Shown here: in pieces, positions 26,496 through 34,296 of the stretch
How positions within the stretch are numbered: position 1 is the first letter of the stretch
Layout: each line of letters begins with the position of its first letter
Origin: Myxococcaceae bacterium
Lineage (GTDB): Bacteria; Myxococcota_A; UBA9160
Length of the DNA stretch: 56,032 bases
Assembly (NCBI GenBank): GCA_905339255.1
Contig: CAJPFO010000280.1
Span: 1-56,032 of the forward strand
Reading direction: 5' to 3'
Position numbers and translations under genes: made by a program
The notes under the pieces: model-generated
Told to the model about the DNA's origin: nothing
Databases searched by the model: none
Seen by the model: the letters and a program-made list of their open reading frames with translations, nothing else

Positions 26496-26546
26496 GGTTG
26501 CCACCGGCAGCGGCGTTGCGTAGGCCGGCAACGATCCACGCAACGC
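26496..26546. promoter_or_regulatory. Repeat cluster, candidate enhancer-binding site
   Basis: GCGTTGCGT (26513-26521) and ACGCAACGC (26538-26546) form a perfect 9-bp inverted repeat with a 16-nt gap. A further GCAACG lies between them (26528-26533), and GGTTGC at 26496-26501 resembles the half-site. The cluster ends about 48 bp before the sigma-54 promoter at 26594, the usual distance range for an upstream activating sequence. The regulator is not in this window; PrsR-type activators are known for PEP-CTERM genes. Confidence 0.48.
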
Positions 26547-26593
26547 GCCGGCGAGGCGGGCTCCTCCACTCGCGAGCGATCGCGAGCCGCGGC

Positions 26594-26609
26594 TGGCATC
26601 GAGGTTGCA
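26594..26609 (+). promoter_or_regulatory. Sigma-54 promoter of PEP-CTERM gene
   Basis: TGGCAT-CGAGG-TTGCA matches the RpoN consensus TGGCAC-N5-TTGCW with one change at a variable position; the -24 GG and -12 GC are correctly spaced. It lies 110 bp upstream of the ATG at 26720, leaving a leader of about 100 nt. The rest of the 26375-26719 interval holds the repeat cluster and a small GGAGCC/GGCTCC hairpin at 26449-26462, and nothing that looks coding. Confidence 0.72.
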
Positions 26610-26719
26610 AGGGACAGCGCCCACCTGGGAAGCGGGATGTGTGGCTTCGACCATTCCGCCGGCTCGAGTCTCGTCGCGGTGGCAAGACCCGAACCGGAGG
26701 ATGCGGAGGAAGCGCACGC

Positions 26720-27406
26720 ATGTTCCGACTCAATCCGTTCCACAAACTCGCCACGCTCGCGTTCGGCGCAGGTCTCGCGCTCGCGCCGGCCGGTGCGGAC
26801 GCCTTCACGATCCAGTCCGGGGATCTGCCGGTCTACGCGGCCGACGTCGATCTCGGCTTCGCGAAGGTCACCGCGGTCCCGACCGTCTTCGCCCACAAAT
26901 CGGTGGCCGGCTACGACGTCGTCGGCGTTCTCGGCGGCTGGGAGGGTGGAGAAGTCGACCTCGCGCAGGAGTCGCTGGTCTTCGAGTTCGATGCCCCCTC
27001 GATCATCACGAGCCTCGACCTCGGTCTCTTGTTCGCGGCCGGCGAGGAAGACGACCTCTGGAACGAAGTCGCGAAGGTGATCGTGTACGATGGCTCGGGG
27101 TCGACCGAGTACACGCTCTCCGTCGTCGACGGAACGACTGCGATCTGGTCCGGTCCGGGCAGCGTCGCCAACCTCTCGCCGGCGACCACCGGGAACGCCG
27201 CCGTCTGGTCGATCTCGAACCCCTTCGGCACCGCGGCGATCACGGGCTTCACGCTGGTCGGAGAAGGTCCGGACACGCCGGCCGACTTCCGCAACAACGA
27301 TTACGGCTTCGTGGGCGTCTCCGGCCGTGTCGTTCCGGAGCCGGGAACGCTCGTGCTGATGGGCTTCGGCCTCGTGGGCCTCGCGGCAGCCGGCCGCAAG
27401 CGGTAG
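26720..27406 (+). CDS. PEP-CTERM sorting-signal protein (sigma-54 controlled)
   Basis: 228 residues with GGAGGATGCGGAGGAA before the ATG. Signal peptide of about 28 residues (ends ADA). The extracellular body is beta-rich and acidic, with no catalytic motif seen. The C-terminus is VPEPGTLVLMGFGLVGLAA followed by AGRKR, the complete exosortase signal. Its middle (LVFEFDAPSIITSLDLGLLF, VYDGSGSTEYTLSV) suggests a jelly-roll or PKD-like sandwich, which is only a guess. It has its own sigma-54 promoter and a terminator, so it is monocistronic. The leader differs from those of the two other PEP-CTERM genes here. Confidence 0.9.
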   Translation: MFRLNPFHKLATLAFGAGLALAPAGADAFTIQSGDLPVYAADVDLGFAKVTAVPTVFAHKSVAGYDVVGVLGGWEGGEVDLAQESLVFEFDAPSIITSLDLGLLFAAGEEDDLWNEVAKVIVYDGSGSTEYTLSVVDGTTAIWSGPGSVANLSPATTGNAAVWSISNPFGTAAITGFTLVGEGPDTPADFRNNDYGFVGVSGRVVPEPGTLVLMGFGLVGLAAAGRKR

Positions 27407-27481
27407 GCCTCGCAGATCCGCGGCCACCGCGGCGCTCGGAGAACGTCTCTGCGAGCGCACGGCAGCCACGGTCGTGAACGC

Positions 27482-27517
27482 GAACGCCCCGGGGCGCTCA
27501 GTCGCTCCGGGGCGTTC
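27482..27517 (+). terminator. Rho-independent terminator, overlapping the protease 3' end
   Basis: GAACGCCCCGG (27482-27492), 14-nt loop, CCGGGGCGTTC (27507-27517), then CCTTCT. A perfect 11-bp stem about 75 bp after the PEP-CTERM stop. The protease gene on the other strand ends inside it (stop at 27498), so the hairpin can serve both converging transcripts. Confidence 0.77.
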
Positions 27518-28499
27518 CTTCTCCCGAACCGCCCGAGACGCTCGCGAGCGCTCTTTCGATCTGTGCGCGGTACGCGGAAAGATCGGCGATCCAGGTCCGG
27601 TCCCCGAACACGGCCGAGCGGGGTCGTTGCGCCGAGATGCCGAGCATCACGCCTGCGAGCTTCGAGCCGCCCGCGTCCCGGACGAAGACCGGCCCCCCGG
27701 AATCCCCGACACCGGCCTGTGCTTCGTGCTCCGTGGCTCCCGCCCCGGGCGGACGGAACAGTGTGCCGAACACGAGTGTTCGGGTTCCCTGCGGGCCCGG
27801 AAAGAGCTTCTGCCCTCCGTCGACCACGTTCGTTCCCCAGCGCGGGGCGTTGGTCGGCGGGTCCTCGGGCTTCTCCTTCGTCGGCCATTCGAAGCCGCAG
27901 CGGATTCCCGGACCTGTCGCCTTTGCCGGTGCTCCCGCTGCATCCCAGCAACGGCTCGCCCCTCGCCGTGGGCCGTTGCCGGCGAGAAAGAGCGGCGTTC
28001 CCGGCGTAGGCGTCTGCGAGGTGATCGCAAGGGGAGACGCGTCGGGTGGATCCGCGATCCGCACCAACGCGAGATCCGCCTTTCCGGCGTCGCCGGAGAG
28101 CGTGAGCGCCGTCTCGGGGAGCAGGCGATACGAAACGCCCTCGATCGAGACCTCGAGTTTCTTCTGGTTGCGTGCGGTCGCGAGCACGTGGCCCGCGGTG
28201 AGCACCCAGCCGCGACCGAGATGCACTCCCGAGAGGCCGGCGACGATCGCGAGTCGCGAGAAGCCGGGGTCGGGAGTCGGTGCGGCGGCGGTACTCGCTG
28301 CGTCGCCGGTGGCGACGATCACCGCACGCGCCGGATTTCCGGACGCGATCGCGAGCGCCACGAGTACCGGGCCCACGAAGCCTCGAACCCTCGAGAGCGC
28401 GCGGCGTGCGCGAGCCGCACGCTGGCGGGGATCCGTGTGGGCTCGAAGGGGCGGCTCGTCTCGCGTCACGCCGTGCCAGCATCGCATCGGCGCGAGCAT
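27498..28499 (-). CDS. Exported trypsin-like serine protease
   Basis: 333 residues if the ATG at 28499 is used; ATG 28487 is also possible, and neither has a good ribosome site. A basic N-terminus of about 40 residues precedes a hydrophobic export segment (GFVGPVLVALAIA, ending ARA near 59). S1-family triad: His104 in VLTAGHVL, Asp142 in KADLALVRI and Ser267 in GVGDSGGPVF. Cys184 and Cys201 could form a disulfide. The fold suggests an extracytoplasmic endopeptidase; its target is unknown. The C-terminal coding end lies within the terminator shared with the PEP-CTERM gene. It is last in line after the acyl-CoA dehydrogenase pair, 62 bp downstream, and might be co-transcribed with it. Confidence 0.86.
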   Translation of the reverse strand: MLAPMRCWHGVTRDEPPLRAHTDPRQRAARARRALSRVRGFVGPVLVALAIASGNPARAVIVATGDAASTAAAPTPDPGFSRLAIVAGLSGVHLGRGWVLTAGHVLATARNQKKLEVSIEGVSYRLLPETALTLSGDAGKADLALVRIADPPDASPLAITSQTPTPGTPLFLAGNGPRRGASRCWDAAGAPAKATGPGIRCGFEWPTKEKPEDPPTNAPRWGTNVVDGGQKLFPGPQGTRTLVFGTLFRPPGAGATEHEAQAGVGDSGGPVFVRDAGGSKLAGVMLGISAQRPRSAVFGDRTWIADLSAYRAQIERALASVSGGSGEGTPRSD

Positions 28500-28561
28500 C
28501 GCGCGATGGAGCGCTGCCGGCGCCCTCCGAAGAGGGCGCCGGCAGCGGTGCTCGAAGCCGG

Positions 28562-29809
28562 TTACTTGCTCGCGGGACCGGTCGGGATGTCGCGGAAGGG
28601 CAGGTCCTTGTCGACGCGGATCTCGGGCGGGAGCCGCAGCACGCGCTCGGCGATGATGTTCTTCAGGATCTCGTCCGTTCCGCCCGCGATGCGGATCCCC
28701 GGCGAGCCGAGCCAGCTGTTCTGCCAGAGCGCCTCGTGCAGGGTGTGGGACTTGTCGCGTGTGGCACCGAGAGGGCCCTGGAGCTCGACCGCGAAGGCCG
28801 CGATCTGCTGCGCCATCGGCGCACCCACCGCCTTGCCGATCGAGCCCTCGGGCCCCGGCACCTTGCCCTGCGAGAGCGCCGAGAGCGTCCGGAAACCCGT
28901 GTACTTGAGCCCCTGCTGCGTCACCCAGAAGTCGGCGAGACGCTGGCGGACGGCGGAGTCCTCGATCGCAGGACGGCCACCGCGGCGGCTCTCCCGAGCG
29001 AGCTTCATGAGCGTCTTGAAACCCGTCGCCGCGGCGCCGGCACCGATCGCCACGCGCTCGTTCATGAGCGTGGTGAGCGCGACTCGCCAGCCGTCGCCCT
29101 CGGCCCCGAGACGGTTCGAGTCGGGGATCCGCACATCGGTGAAGAAGACCTCGTTGAAGCCGGACCCGCCATTGATCTGCTTGATCGGGCGGATGTCGAT
29201 CCCCTTGGTCTCCATGTCGACGATGAAGTACGTGAGCCCCGCGTGCTTGCCGGCATTCGGGTCGGTTCGCACGACGATCATCCCGAAGCGGCTGAAGTGC
29301 GCCCCGGTGCTCCAGATCTTCTGGCCGTTCAGCACCCAGTCGCTGCCGTCCCGGACGGCCAGCGAGCGAAGGCCGGCGAGATCCGAGCCGGCCGCGGGCT
29401 CGCTGAAGAGCTGGCACCAGATCTCCTCGCCCCGCGCCATCCGCTTCACGTACTTCTCTTTCTGCTCCTTCGTGCCGTGCGTCATGATCGTCGGCCCGAG
29501 CATGCCGTGACCGATCGTGTAGATGTTCGGCGGAAGATCGAACTTCGCCTGCTCCTGGTTGAAGATCACGTTCTGCATCGTCGTCCCGCCCTGGCCGCCG
29601 TACTCCTTCGGCCAGGTGATGCAGGCCCAACCCGCGTCGAACTTCTTCGCCTGCCAGTCCTTCGCGGCCTGGATGGTTCGATCGTCCTCGCGTTCGGAGA
29701 GCGGGTCCTTTCCGGTGTCGTTCGGATCGAGCGGAGTCGCGTGGGCCTCGAGCCAGGCACGCGCCTTCGCGCGGTAGGCAGCCTCTTCGGGGGTGTCGTT
29801 GAAGTCCAT
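28562..29809 (-). CDS. Acyl-CoA dehydrogenase, large (FadE28-like) subunit
   Basis: 415 residues from ATG 29809, behind GAGGAG. Typical elements: WPKEYGGQGGT, CQLFSEPAAGSDLAGLRS (FAD/substrate site), NGQKIWSTGAHFS, LTTLMNERVAIGAG and the C-terminal GGTDEILKNIIAERVL. Glu251 in the NER motif aligns with the helix-G catalytic Glu of isovaleryl-type enzymes. This class pairs with a shorter paralogue to make an alpha2-beta2 enzyme acting on bulky acyl-CoAs, such as steroid side chains in actinobacteria. The partner is the gene just upstream (29848-30960), 38 bp away. The C-terminal extension after LRLPPE is slightly longer than usual. Confidence 0.94.
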   Translation of the reverse strand: MDFNDTPEEAAYRAKARAWLEAHATPLDPNDTGKDPLSEREDDRTIQAAKDWQAKKFDAGWACITWPKEYGGQGGTTMQNVIFNQEQAKFDLPPNIYTIGHGMLGPTIMTHGTKEQKEKYVKRMARGEEIWCQLFSEPAAGSDLAGLRSLAVRDGSDWVLNGQKIWSTGAHFSRFGMIVVRTDPNAGKHAGLTYFIVDMETKGIDIRPIKQINGGSGFNEVFFTDVRIPDSNRLGAEGDGWRVALTTLMNERVAIGAGAAATGFKTLMKLARESRRGGRPAIEDSAVRQRLADFWVTQQGLKYTGFRTLSALSQGKVPGPEGSIGKAVGAPMAQQIAAFAVELQGPLGATRDKSHTLHEALWQNSWLGSPGIRIAGGTDEILKNIIAERVLRLPPEIRVDKDLPFRDIPTGPASK

Positions 29810-29847
29810 GGGTTCTCCTCGGAGAAATGGTGGAAGCGACGGCGCGG

Positions 29848-30960
29848 CTACGCGGCGTCGCGAGCTTCGAGGCGGCAGACGAGCTTTTCGCGCCAGTCGC
29901 TCGGGCTGCCGAGCGCGAGCGAGAGCAGCTTGCTGCGGCGGTAGAAGAGGTGGCAGTCGTACTCCCAGGTGTATCCGACGCCGCCGTGGATCTGGATCAT
30001 CTCCTCTCCCGCCAGCTCGAAGGCCTTGCAGGCCGAGATGCGCGCCCCGCACGCAGCGAGCGAAAGCTCGTCGTTTCCGTGCGAGAGCGCCCACGCGCCG
30101 TAGTAGGCATTCGAGCGCGCGAGCTCGATCGCGCAGTAGAGCTCCGCAAAGCGGTGCTTCAGGCCCTGGAACGACGCGATCGGCCTTCCGAACGCGTAGC
30201 GGCCCATGGCGTACTCGCGGGTGATCTCGAGCGCGCGCTGCGCGCCTCCGAGCTGCTCGAATGCCATGAGCACCGCGGCGCGGTCGAGGAGACGCTCGAC
30301 GAGCCTCGCGCCTTCCCCCGACTTCCCGACGACTTCGGCAGGAGCACCCGCGAAGACGATCTCGGCCTGCGATCGGCTCGGGTCGAGCGAGTCGAGAGAG
30401 CTTCGCGAGACGCCCGAGCCGCCGAGGTCGACCCACACGAGCGAGTGTCCCTTGCCGTCGCGCGCGAGCACGAGCGCGGCGCCGGCCACGTCGCCGTCGA
30501 CGACGGGGAGTTTGCGTCCCGAGAGCCGACCGCCCTCGAGCCGGGTTTCGAGGCTCGCGAGGTCGGGATCCCCTGCGCCCTCGGCGAGCGCCAGGGTTGC
30601 GATGAGCTCGCCCGATGCGAGTCGCGGCAGGTGCTTCTTCTTCTGGTCCTCGCTGCCCGCGAGGAGCAGCGCTTCGCTCGCGAGGTATACGGACGAGGAG
30701 AAGGGGATCGGCGCGAGCGCGCGGCCGATCTCCTCGGCGATCAGCACGAGCTCGAGATGGCCGAGGCCCGCGCCGCCGTACTCTTCGGGGATCGCGGCGC
30801 CGAGCCAGCCCATCTCTGCGACGCCCTTCCAGAGCGTGGCGTCGTAGAGTTCCTTGCCCTCGAGCACGCGGCGGCACACGCCGAGCGGTGAGTGCTCGGC
30901 GAGGTAGTCGCGAGCGGTCTTCTGGACCAGCTTCTGGTCCTCGGAGAAGTCGAAGTTCAT
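29848..30960 (-). CDS. Acyl-CoA dehydrogenase, small (FadE29-like) subunit
   Basis: 370 residues. MNFDFSEDQKLVQKTARDYL opens the helical domain, IPEEYGGAGLGHLEL and YAFGRPIASFQGLKHRFAEL are standard, and it ends QIHGGVGYTWEYDCHLFYRR. At the helix-G position where large subunits have ER, this protein reads LLDRAAVLMAFEQLGGAQ, so the catalytic Glu is probably supplied by the partner. First gene of the pair; a perfect 16-bp palindrome sits 12 bp before its ATG, next to GGGGGCTCC-type leader sequence. Likely repressed by a TetR-type regulator binding there. Confidence 0.94.
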   Translation of the reverse strand: MNFDFSEDQKLVQKTARDYLAEHSPLGVCRRVLEGKELYDATLWKGVAEMGWLGAAIPEEYGGAGLGHLELVLIAEEIGRALAPIPFSSSVYLASEALLLAGSEDQKKKHLPRLASGELIATLALAEGAGDPDLASLETRLEGGRLSGRKLPVVDGDVAGAALVLARDGKGHSLVWVDLGGSGVSRSSLDSLDPSRSQAEIVFAGAPAEVVGKSGEGARLVERLLDRAAVLMAFEQLGGAQRALEITREYAMGRYAFGRPIASFQGLKHRFAELYCAIELARSNAYYGAWALSHGNDELSLAACGARISACKAFELAGEEMIQIHGGVGYTWEYDCHLFYRRSKLLSLALGSPSDWREKLVCRLEARDAA

Positions 30961-30972
30961 CTGGGGGCTCCT

Positions 30973-30988
30973 TTGACTCCGGAGTCAA
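30973..30988. promoter_or_regulatory. Palindromic operator TTGACTCCGGAGTCAA
   Basis: A perfect 16-bp palindrome in the leader of the 30960 acyl-CoA dehydrogenase gene. A 14-of-16 match lies between the divergent acyl-CoA dehydrogenase operons at 41687-41702. Two-fold symmetric sites of this type are bound by TetR-family repressors of acyl-CoA metabolism; which regulator acts here is unknown. Confidence 0.68.
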
Positions 30989-31191
30989 TCGCCCGCGGAT
31001 TATAGAGCGCGAGACGGGCCGGACACGCCCCTTCGAAGATTTCGCGAGGCCGCTGCGTCGAAGCTGCAAGGCCGGCGCGCACGGCGCGTGACCCGGACCG
31101 AAGCTGGGCGCTCCGGACCCCTCCTCCCGGTGCGCCGCCGAAAGTCCGACCCCGAACACGCGTCGTGCGCGCCGGTGCCTTACCGCTGCGG

Positions 31192-31210
31192 GATGACGCG
31201 TAGCGTCATC
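31192..31210. repeat. Perfect inverted repeat in the 345-bp intergenic stretch 30961-31305
   Basis: GATGACGC-GTA-GCGTCATC: 8-bp arms and a 3-nt centre, about 100 bp downstream of the methyltransferase stop (31306, minus strand) and 200 bp upstream of the acyl-CoA dehydrogenase start. No T-run follows on either strand, so an operator is as likely as a terminator. Apart from this and the palindrome at 30973 I see nothing in the interval: no tRNA fold and no coding pattern. Confidence 0.4.
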
Positions 31211-31305
31211 GGCCGCTGCTCGGAATCTTCCGGGCGGGCGCACGAGTGCGGCGGCCACGGTGCCCCGCCGGACCGCCCCGCATGCGGCATTCGGCGCCGG
31301 GGTGG

Positions 31306-32382
31306 CTAGGGCCGGATTGCGTAGAACGCGTTCACGGGATGCCCGAAGTCGAGCACTTCGAATCGCGAGAAGCCCGCCTGCTCGACGAAGCCACGCAGGA
31401 GATCGGCGTGCAGTCCGAGCGTTCCGAGCCCCGCACCGCCCGGCTCGGAGAGCGCCGACGACATGCAGGTCAGGACCGAGGTGCCGTACATCATCGCCGC
31501 CATCGGATTGCGCGCGACGTTCTCCTCGTAGCTCGGATACGACTTGATCTCGCAGACGAGCCAGGTGCCGTCGCTTCGGATCGCACGCCGGACGGTCCGT
31601 GCGGCGCCGGCGGGATCGGTCATGTCGTGGAGAACGTCGAGTGTGAGCACGAGACCGAAGCGGCCGTCGTCCGGAAGGGGCTCGCTCGACACGTCGTGGA
31701 AGCGGAGATTTCCGAGCGCCTCGGCGTTCCGATTCTCGTTCGCTCGTGCGAGCGCGTGCCTCGAGAGCTCGTAGCCATGGAACTCGGATCGTGGGAACGC
31801 CTTCGCGAGCGCGGCGAGCGCGTGGCCCGATCCGCAGCCGAGATCGGCGACGAGCATGCCTCGCTCGAGCGCGTCGCGGAGGCCGAGCCGCGGGACGACC
31901 AGTGGAACGAGCAAGGCGCGGAACCAAGGCGCCGTGCCGCGTTCGATGCTGCGCGCCCCTTCCTCGCCGAGCGCGTCGTAGGGAAGCCCGAGGCCGGTCC
32001 GGAACGACTCGAGGAGAGGCTCGAGGAGGGCCATCGTCTGGGGCAGCGACGAGAAGAACCCGACGCCGAACGCGGGATGCGCTTCGTCGGCGAGCACGGC
32101 GACGCCTTCGGGGGAGAGTCCGAAGCGTCCGGTGCCGTGATGCTCGAGCAGGCCCGCCGCGCCCTGCTGCTGGAGCCACTCGCGAAGCCAGCGCTCGGAG
32201 AGACCGGTTCGCGTCGCGAGCTCTTCGCTCGTCGCCGGCCCCGAATCGGCGAGCGCTCGATAGAGCCCGAGGCGGTCGCCGAGCCAGACCATCGCAGCGG
32301 TGAGTGCGCCCGTGAGCGCGCCGAAGACGAGCTTCGCGTACGACTGGAACCGCTCGGCATCGATCGACGCGGCCTGCTTCAC
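31306..32382 (-). CDS. SAM-dependent methyltransferase with N-terminal winged helix
   Basis: 358 residues from GTG 32382, chosen because GGGAGGG lies 6 nt upstream; an ATG at 32445 in the same frame has no such site. Residues about 35-100 form the winged-helix dimerisation domain (TSEELATRTGLSERWLREWLQ) found in O-methyltransferase-like and Rv2258c-like enzymes. The class I SAM domain follows with VADLGCGSGHALAALA, the acidic end of strand 2 (HGYELS) and LTLDVLHDMTDPAGAARTVR. Small-molecule methyltransferase of unknown substrate. Divergent from the SulP transporter, with 66 bp between starts. Confidence 0.87.
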   Translation of the reverse strand: MKQAASIDAERFQSYAKLVFGALTGALTAAMVWLGDRLGLYRALADSGPATSEELATRTGLSERWLREWLQQQGAAGLLEHHGTGRFGLSPEGVAVLADEAHPAFGVGFFSSLPQTMALLEPLLESFRTGLGLPYDALGEEGARSIERGTAPWFRALLVPLVVPRLGLRDALERGMLVADLGCGSGHALAALAKAFPRSEFHGYELSRHALARANENRNAEALGNLRFHDVSSEPLPDDGRFGLVLTLDVLHDMTDPAGAARTVRRAIRSDGTWLVCEIKSYPSYEENVARNPMAAMMYGTSVLTCMSSALSEPGGAGLGTLGLHADLLRGFVEQAGFSRFEVLDFGHPVNAFYAIRP

Positions 32383-32448
32383 GTCAAACCCTCCCGCGAG
32401 TGCGCGGGAGTCTACCGGAGGGCGAAGCGACCGTGATAGGTTCACTCG

Positions 32449-34296
32449 ATGCTCTCTCGATGGATCGGGAGGTTTGCTCCGAACCTCGGCGGCGTACGAC
32501 GGACGACGTTCGCCCCCGATCTCCTGGCGGGCCTGACGGTGGCGGCGCTCGCGATTCCGCAGGGTCTCGCCTACGCGCTCATCGCGGGTTGCCCGGCCGA
32601 GATGGGCCTCGCCGCCGCGGCGCTTCCGACCGCCACGGCGGCACTTTTCGGATCGAGCCGCTTCCAGGTGAGCGGCCCGACGAATCCGATCTCGCTCCTC
32701 GTCGGCAGTGCCGTCGTTGCCCCGGCGATGGCCGCCGGCATCTCCGATCCCGTCCCGCGAGTCCTCGCGACGGCGTGGGTCGCGGGACTGCTGCTCGTCG
32801 GCTTCGGCATCGCTGGCATCGGACGGGCCTCACGTTTCCTTTCGGATTCGGTCGTCGTGGGCTTCGCGACGGGGGCCGGCTTGCTGATCGCTCTCGGGAT
32901 CCTGCCGAAGCTCGCCGGAGACACGCCGCCACTCGAGCCCGCCGGAGGGTTCGTGCCCGCGTTCTGGCCTCATCTCGAAGCCGGGATCCGCTCGCTCATG
33001 AACTCCGATGCCCGCACGCTCGCGCTCGCGGCAGGAGTTCCGGCGATCGTCCTCTGCTTCCGGCGGGTGTCTCCGCGAGTCCCCGCAGCCCTTCTCGCGA
33101 TCGCGCTCGCTTCGATCGTCTGCTTCGGTCTCGGTTGGAGCGAGGGCGAGGGCGCAGTCGCCACGCTCGGTCCACTTTCGCTCGGCTGGCCGGATCTCCA
33201 CGCGCCGCCGCTTCCGGATCCCGAGACCGTGCTCCCTCCTGCGCTCGCGATCGCGATCCTCGCGACGCTCCAGTCGATCGCGGCGGCGCGAACGGTCGCG
33301 CCGGCGAGTGGACCGCGCTTCGATCCGGATCGCGAGCTCTTTGCGCAGGGCGTCGCGAACCTCACCACCTCGGTGGTCGGTGGCATTCCGACCTGTGGAT
33401 CCCTCTCGCGATCGGCGCAGCTCCGTGCTGCGGGGGGACGGACACGGTTCGCCTCGGTGGCGAGCGGCATCGCGATGGCGCTCTGTGTGCCCTGGCTCTC
33501 GACGTGGCTCGCCTACATACCGCTCGCGGCGCTCGTGGGACTCGTCGTGCTCTCGGGGATCGAGCTCATCGATCCGCGCACGCTGCGACGCGCGACTGCC
33601 ACGCGGAGCGATGCCCTCGTGCTCGTTGCGACGCTCGCCGCCACGCTCATGATCGACCTGGTCCAGGCGCTGTACGCGGGTCTATTCTTCTCGCTCGCGC
33701 TCCTCGTTCGGAGGGCCGGACGCCTGCAGCTTTCCGAGATCGTTCGGGCCGGGGGAGAGCGCTTTCGGGAGATTGCAGTCGACGCGAGGACGGGAACCCA
33801 TCCGGCCGTCCTCCTCCATCTCGAGGGGGACCTGAACTTCGCCATCGCCCCCGAGCTCCACGATCGGCTCTCCGAGATCACGGCTCGGGGCCCTCGTGTG
33901 CTGTTGCTGCGGCTCAAGCACGCTCGACACGTCGATGCGACGGTGCTCGAAACGCTCCGCCAGGCTGCCTGCGAGCTGCGAGCCGGGGGAGGCGCAATGC
34001 TCGTGTGCGGTCTGACCGAAGGCATGGCACGAGCGCTCGAATCGTCCGAGCTCGCGAAGGTGGTCGGAAGGGAGGGACTGCTGAGAGCGGGAACGCGGCT
34101 CTACGAGGGCTTCGAACGCGCCCTCACCGAGACGCGCCGGCGACTCGCGCCGCTCGCTGACGAAGAGATCTTTCGCGGCGAGCCGGCGCCGTCCGATCCG
34201 TCACCGATCGAAGATGCGCCTCAAGATCCGGAGACCTTCACCGCTCGAAGCAGCGTGGGGACGATGCACGAGAGCAGATCGAAGCGCGGCCGGTAG
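32449..34296 (+). CDS. SulP family anion transporter with STAS domain
   Basis: 615 residues. The N-terminal family signature (DLLAGLTVAALAIPQGLAYALIAG, 24-47), VSGPTNPISLL and roughly ten to twelve membrane helices make up the SLC26/SulP transporter, which moves sulfate, bicarbonate or other anions. The region ELFAQGVANLTTSVVGGIP, then TCGSLSRSA matches the conserved central motif. A cytoplasmic STAS domain follows (about 455-560). A Pro/Glu/Asp-rich tail of about 60 residues extends beyond it. The substrate cannot be told from sequence; the methionine sulfhydrylation genes 6 kb away make sulfate possible. Its 3' end overlaps that of the opposing ABC1 kinase gene by 76 bp. Confidence 0.94.
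   Translation: MLSRWIGRFAPNLGGVRRTTFAPDLLAGLTVAALAIPQGLAYALIAGCPAEMGLAAAALPTATAALFGSSRFQVSGPTNPISLLVGSAVVAPAMAAGISDPVPRVLATAWVAGLLLVGFGIAGIGRASRFLSDSVVVGFATGAGLLIALGILPKLAGDTPPLEPAGGFVPAFWPHLEAGIRSLMNSDARTLALAAGVPAIVLCFRRVSPRVPAALLAIALASIVCFGLGWSEGEGAVATLGPLSLGWPDLHAPPLPDPETVLPPALAIAILATLQSIAAARTVAPASGPRFDPDRELFAQGVANLTTSVVGGIPTCGSLSRSAQLRAAGGRTRFASVASGIAMALCVPWLSTWLAYIPLAALVGLVVLSGIELIDPRTLRRATATRSDALVLVATLAATLMIDLVQALYAGLFFSLALLVRRAGRLQLSEIVRAGGERFREIAVDARTGTHPAVLLHLEGDLNFAIAPELHDRLSEITARGPRVLLLRLKHARHVDATVLETLRQAACELRAGGGAMLVCGLTEGMARALESSELAKVVGREGLLRAGTRLYEGFERALTETRRRLAPLADEEIFRGEPAPSDPSPIEDAPQDPETFTARSSVGTMHESRSKRGR

Noticed and set aside
31080-31305. tRNA or small RNA gene in the spacer
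   Set aside because: No TTC-purine-A T-loop, CCA end or four-stem fold could be drawn; only one inverted repeat is present.
28562-32179. A single 1,205-codon minus-strand reading
   Set aside because: Only the downstream 415 codons from ATG 29809 are an acyl-CoA dehydrogenase. The upstream part overlaps the real small subunit and methyltransferase in another frame.
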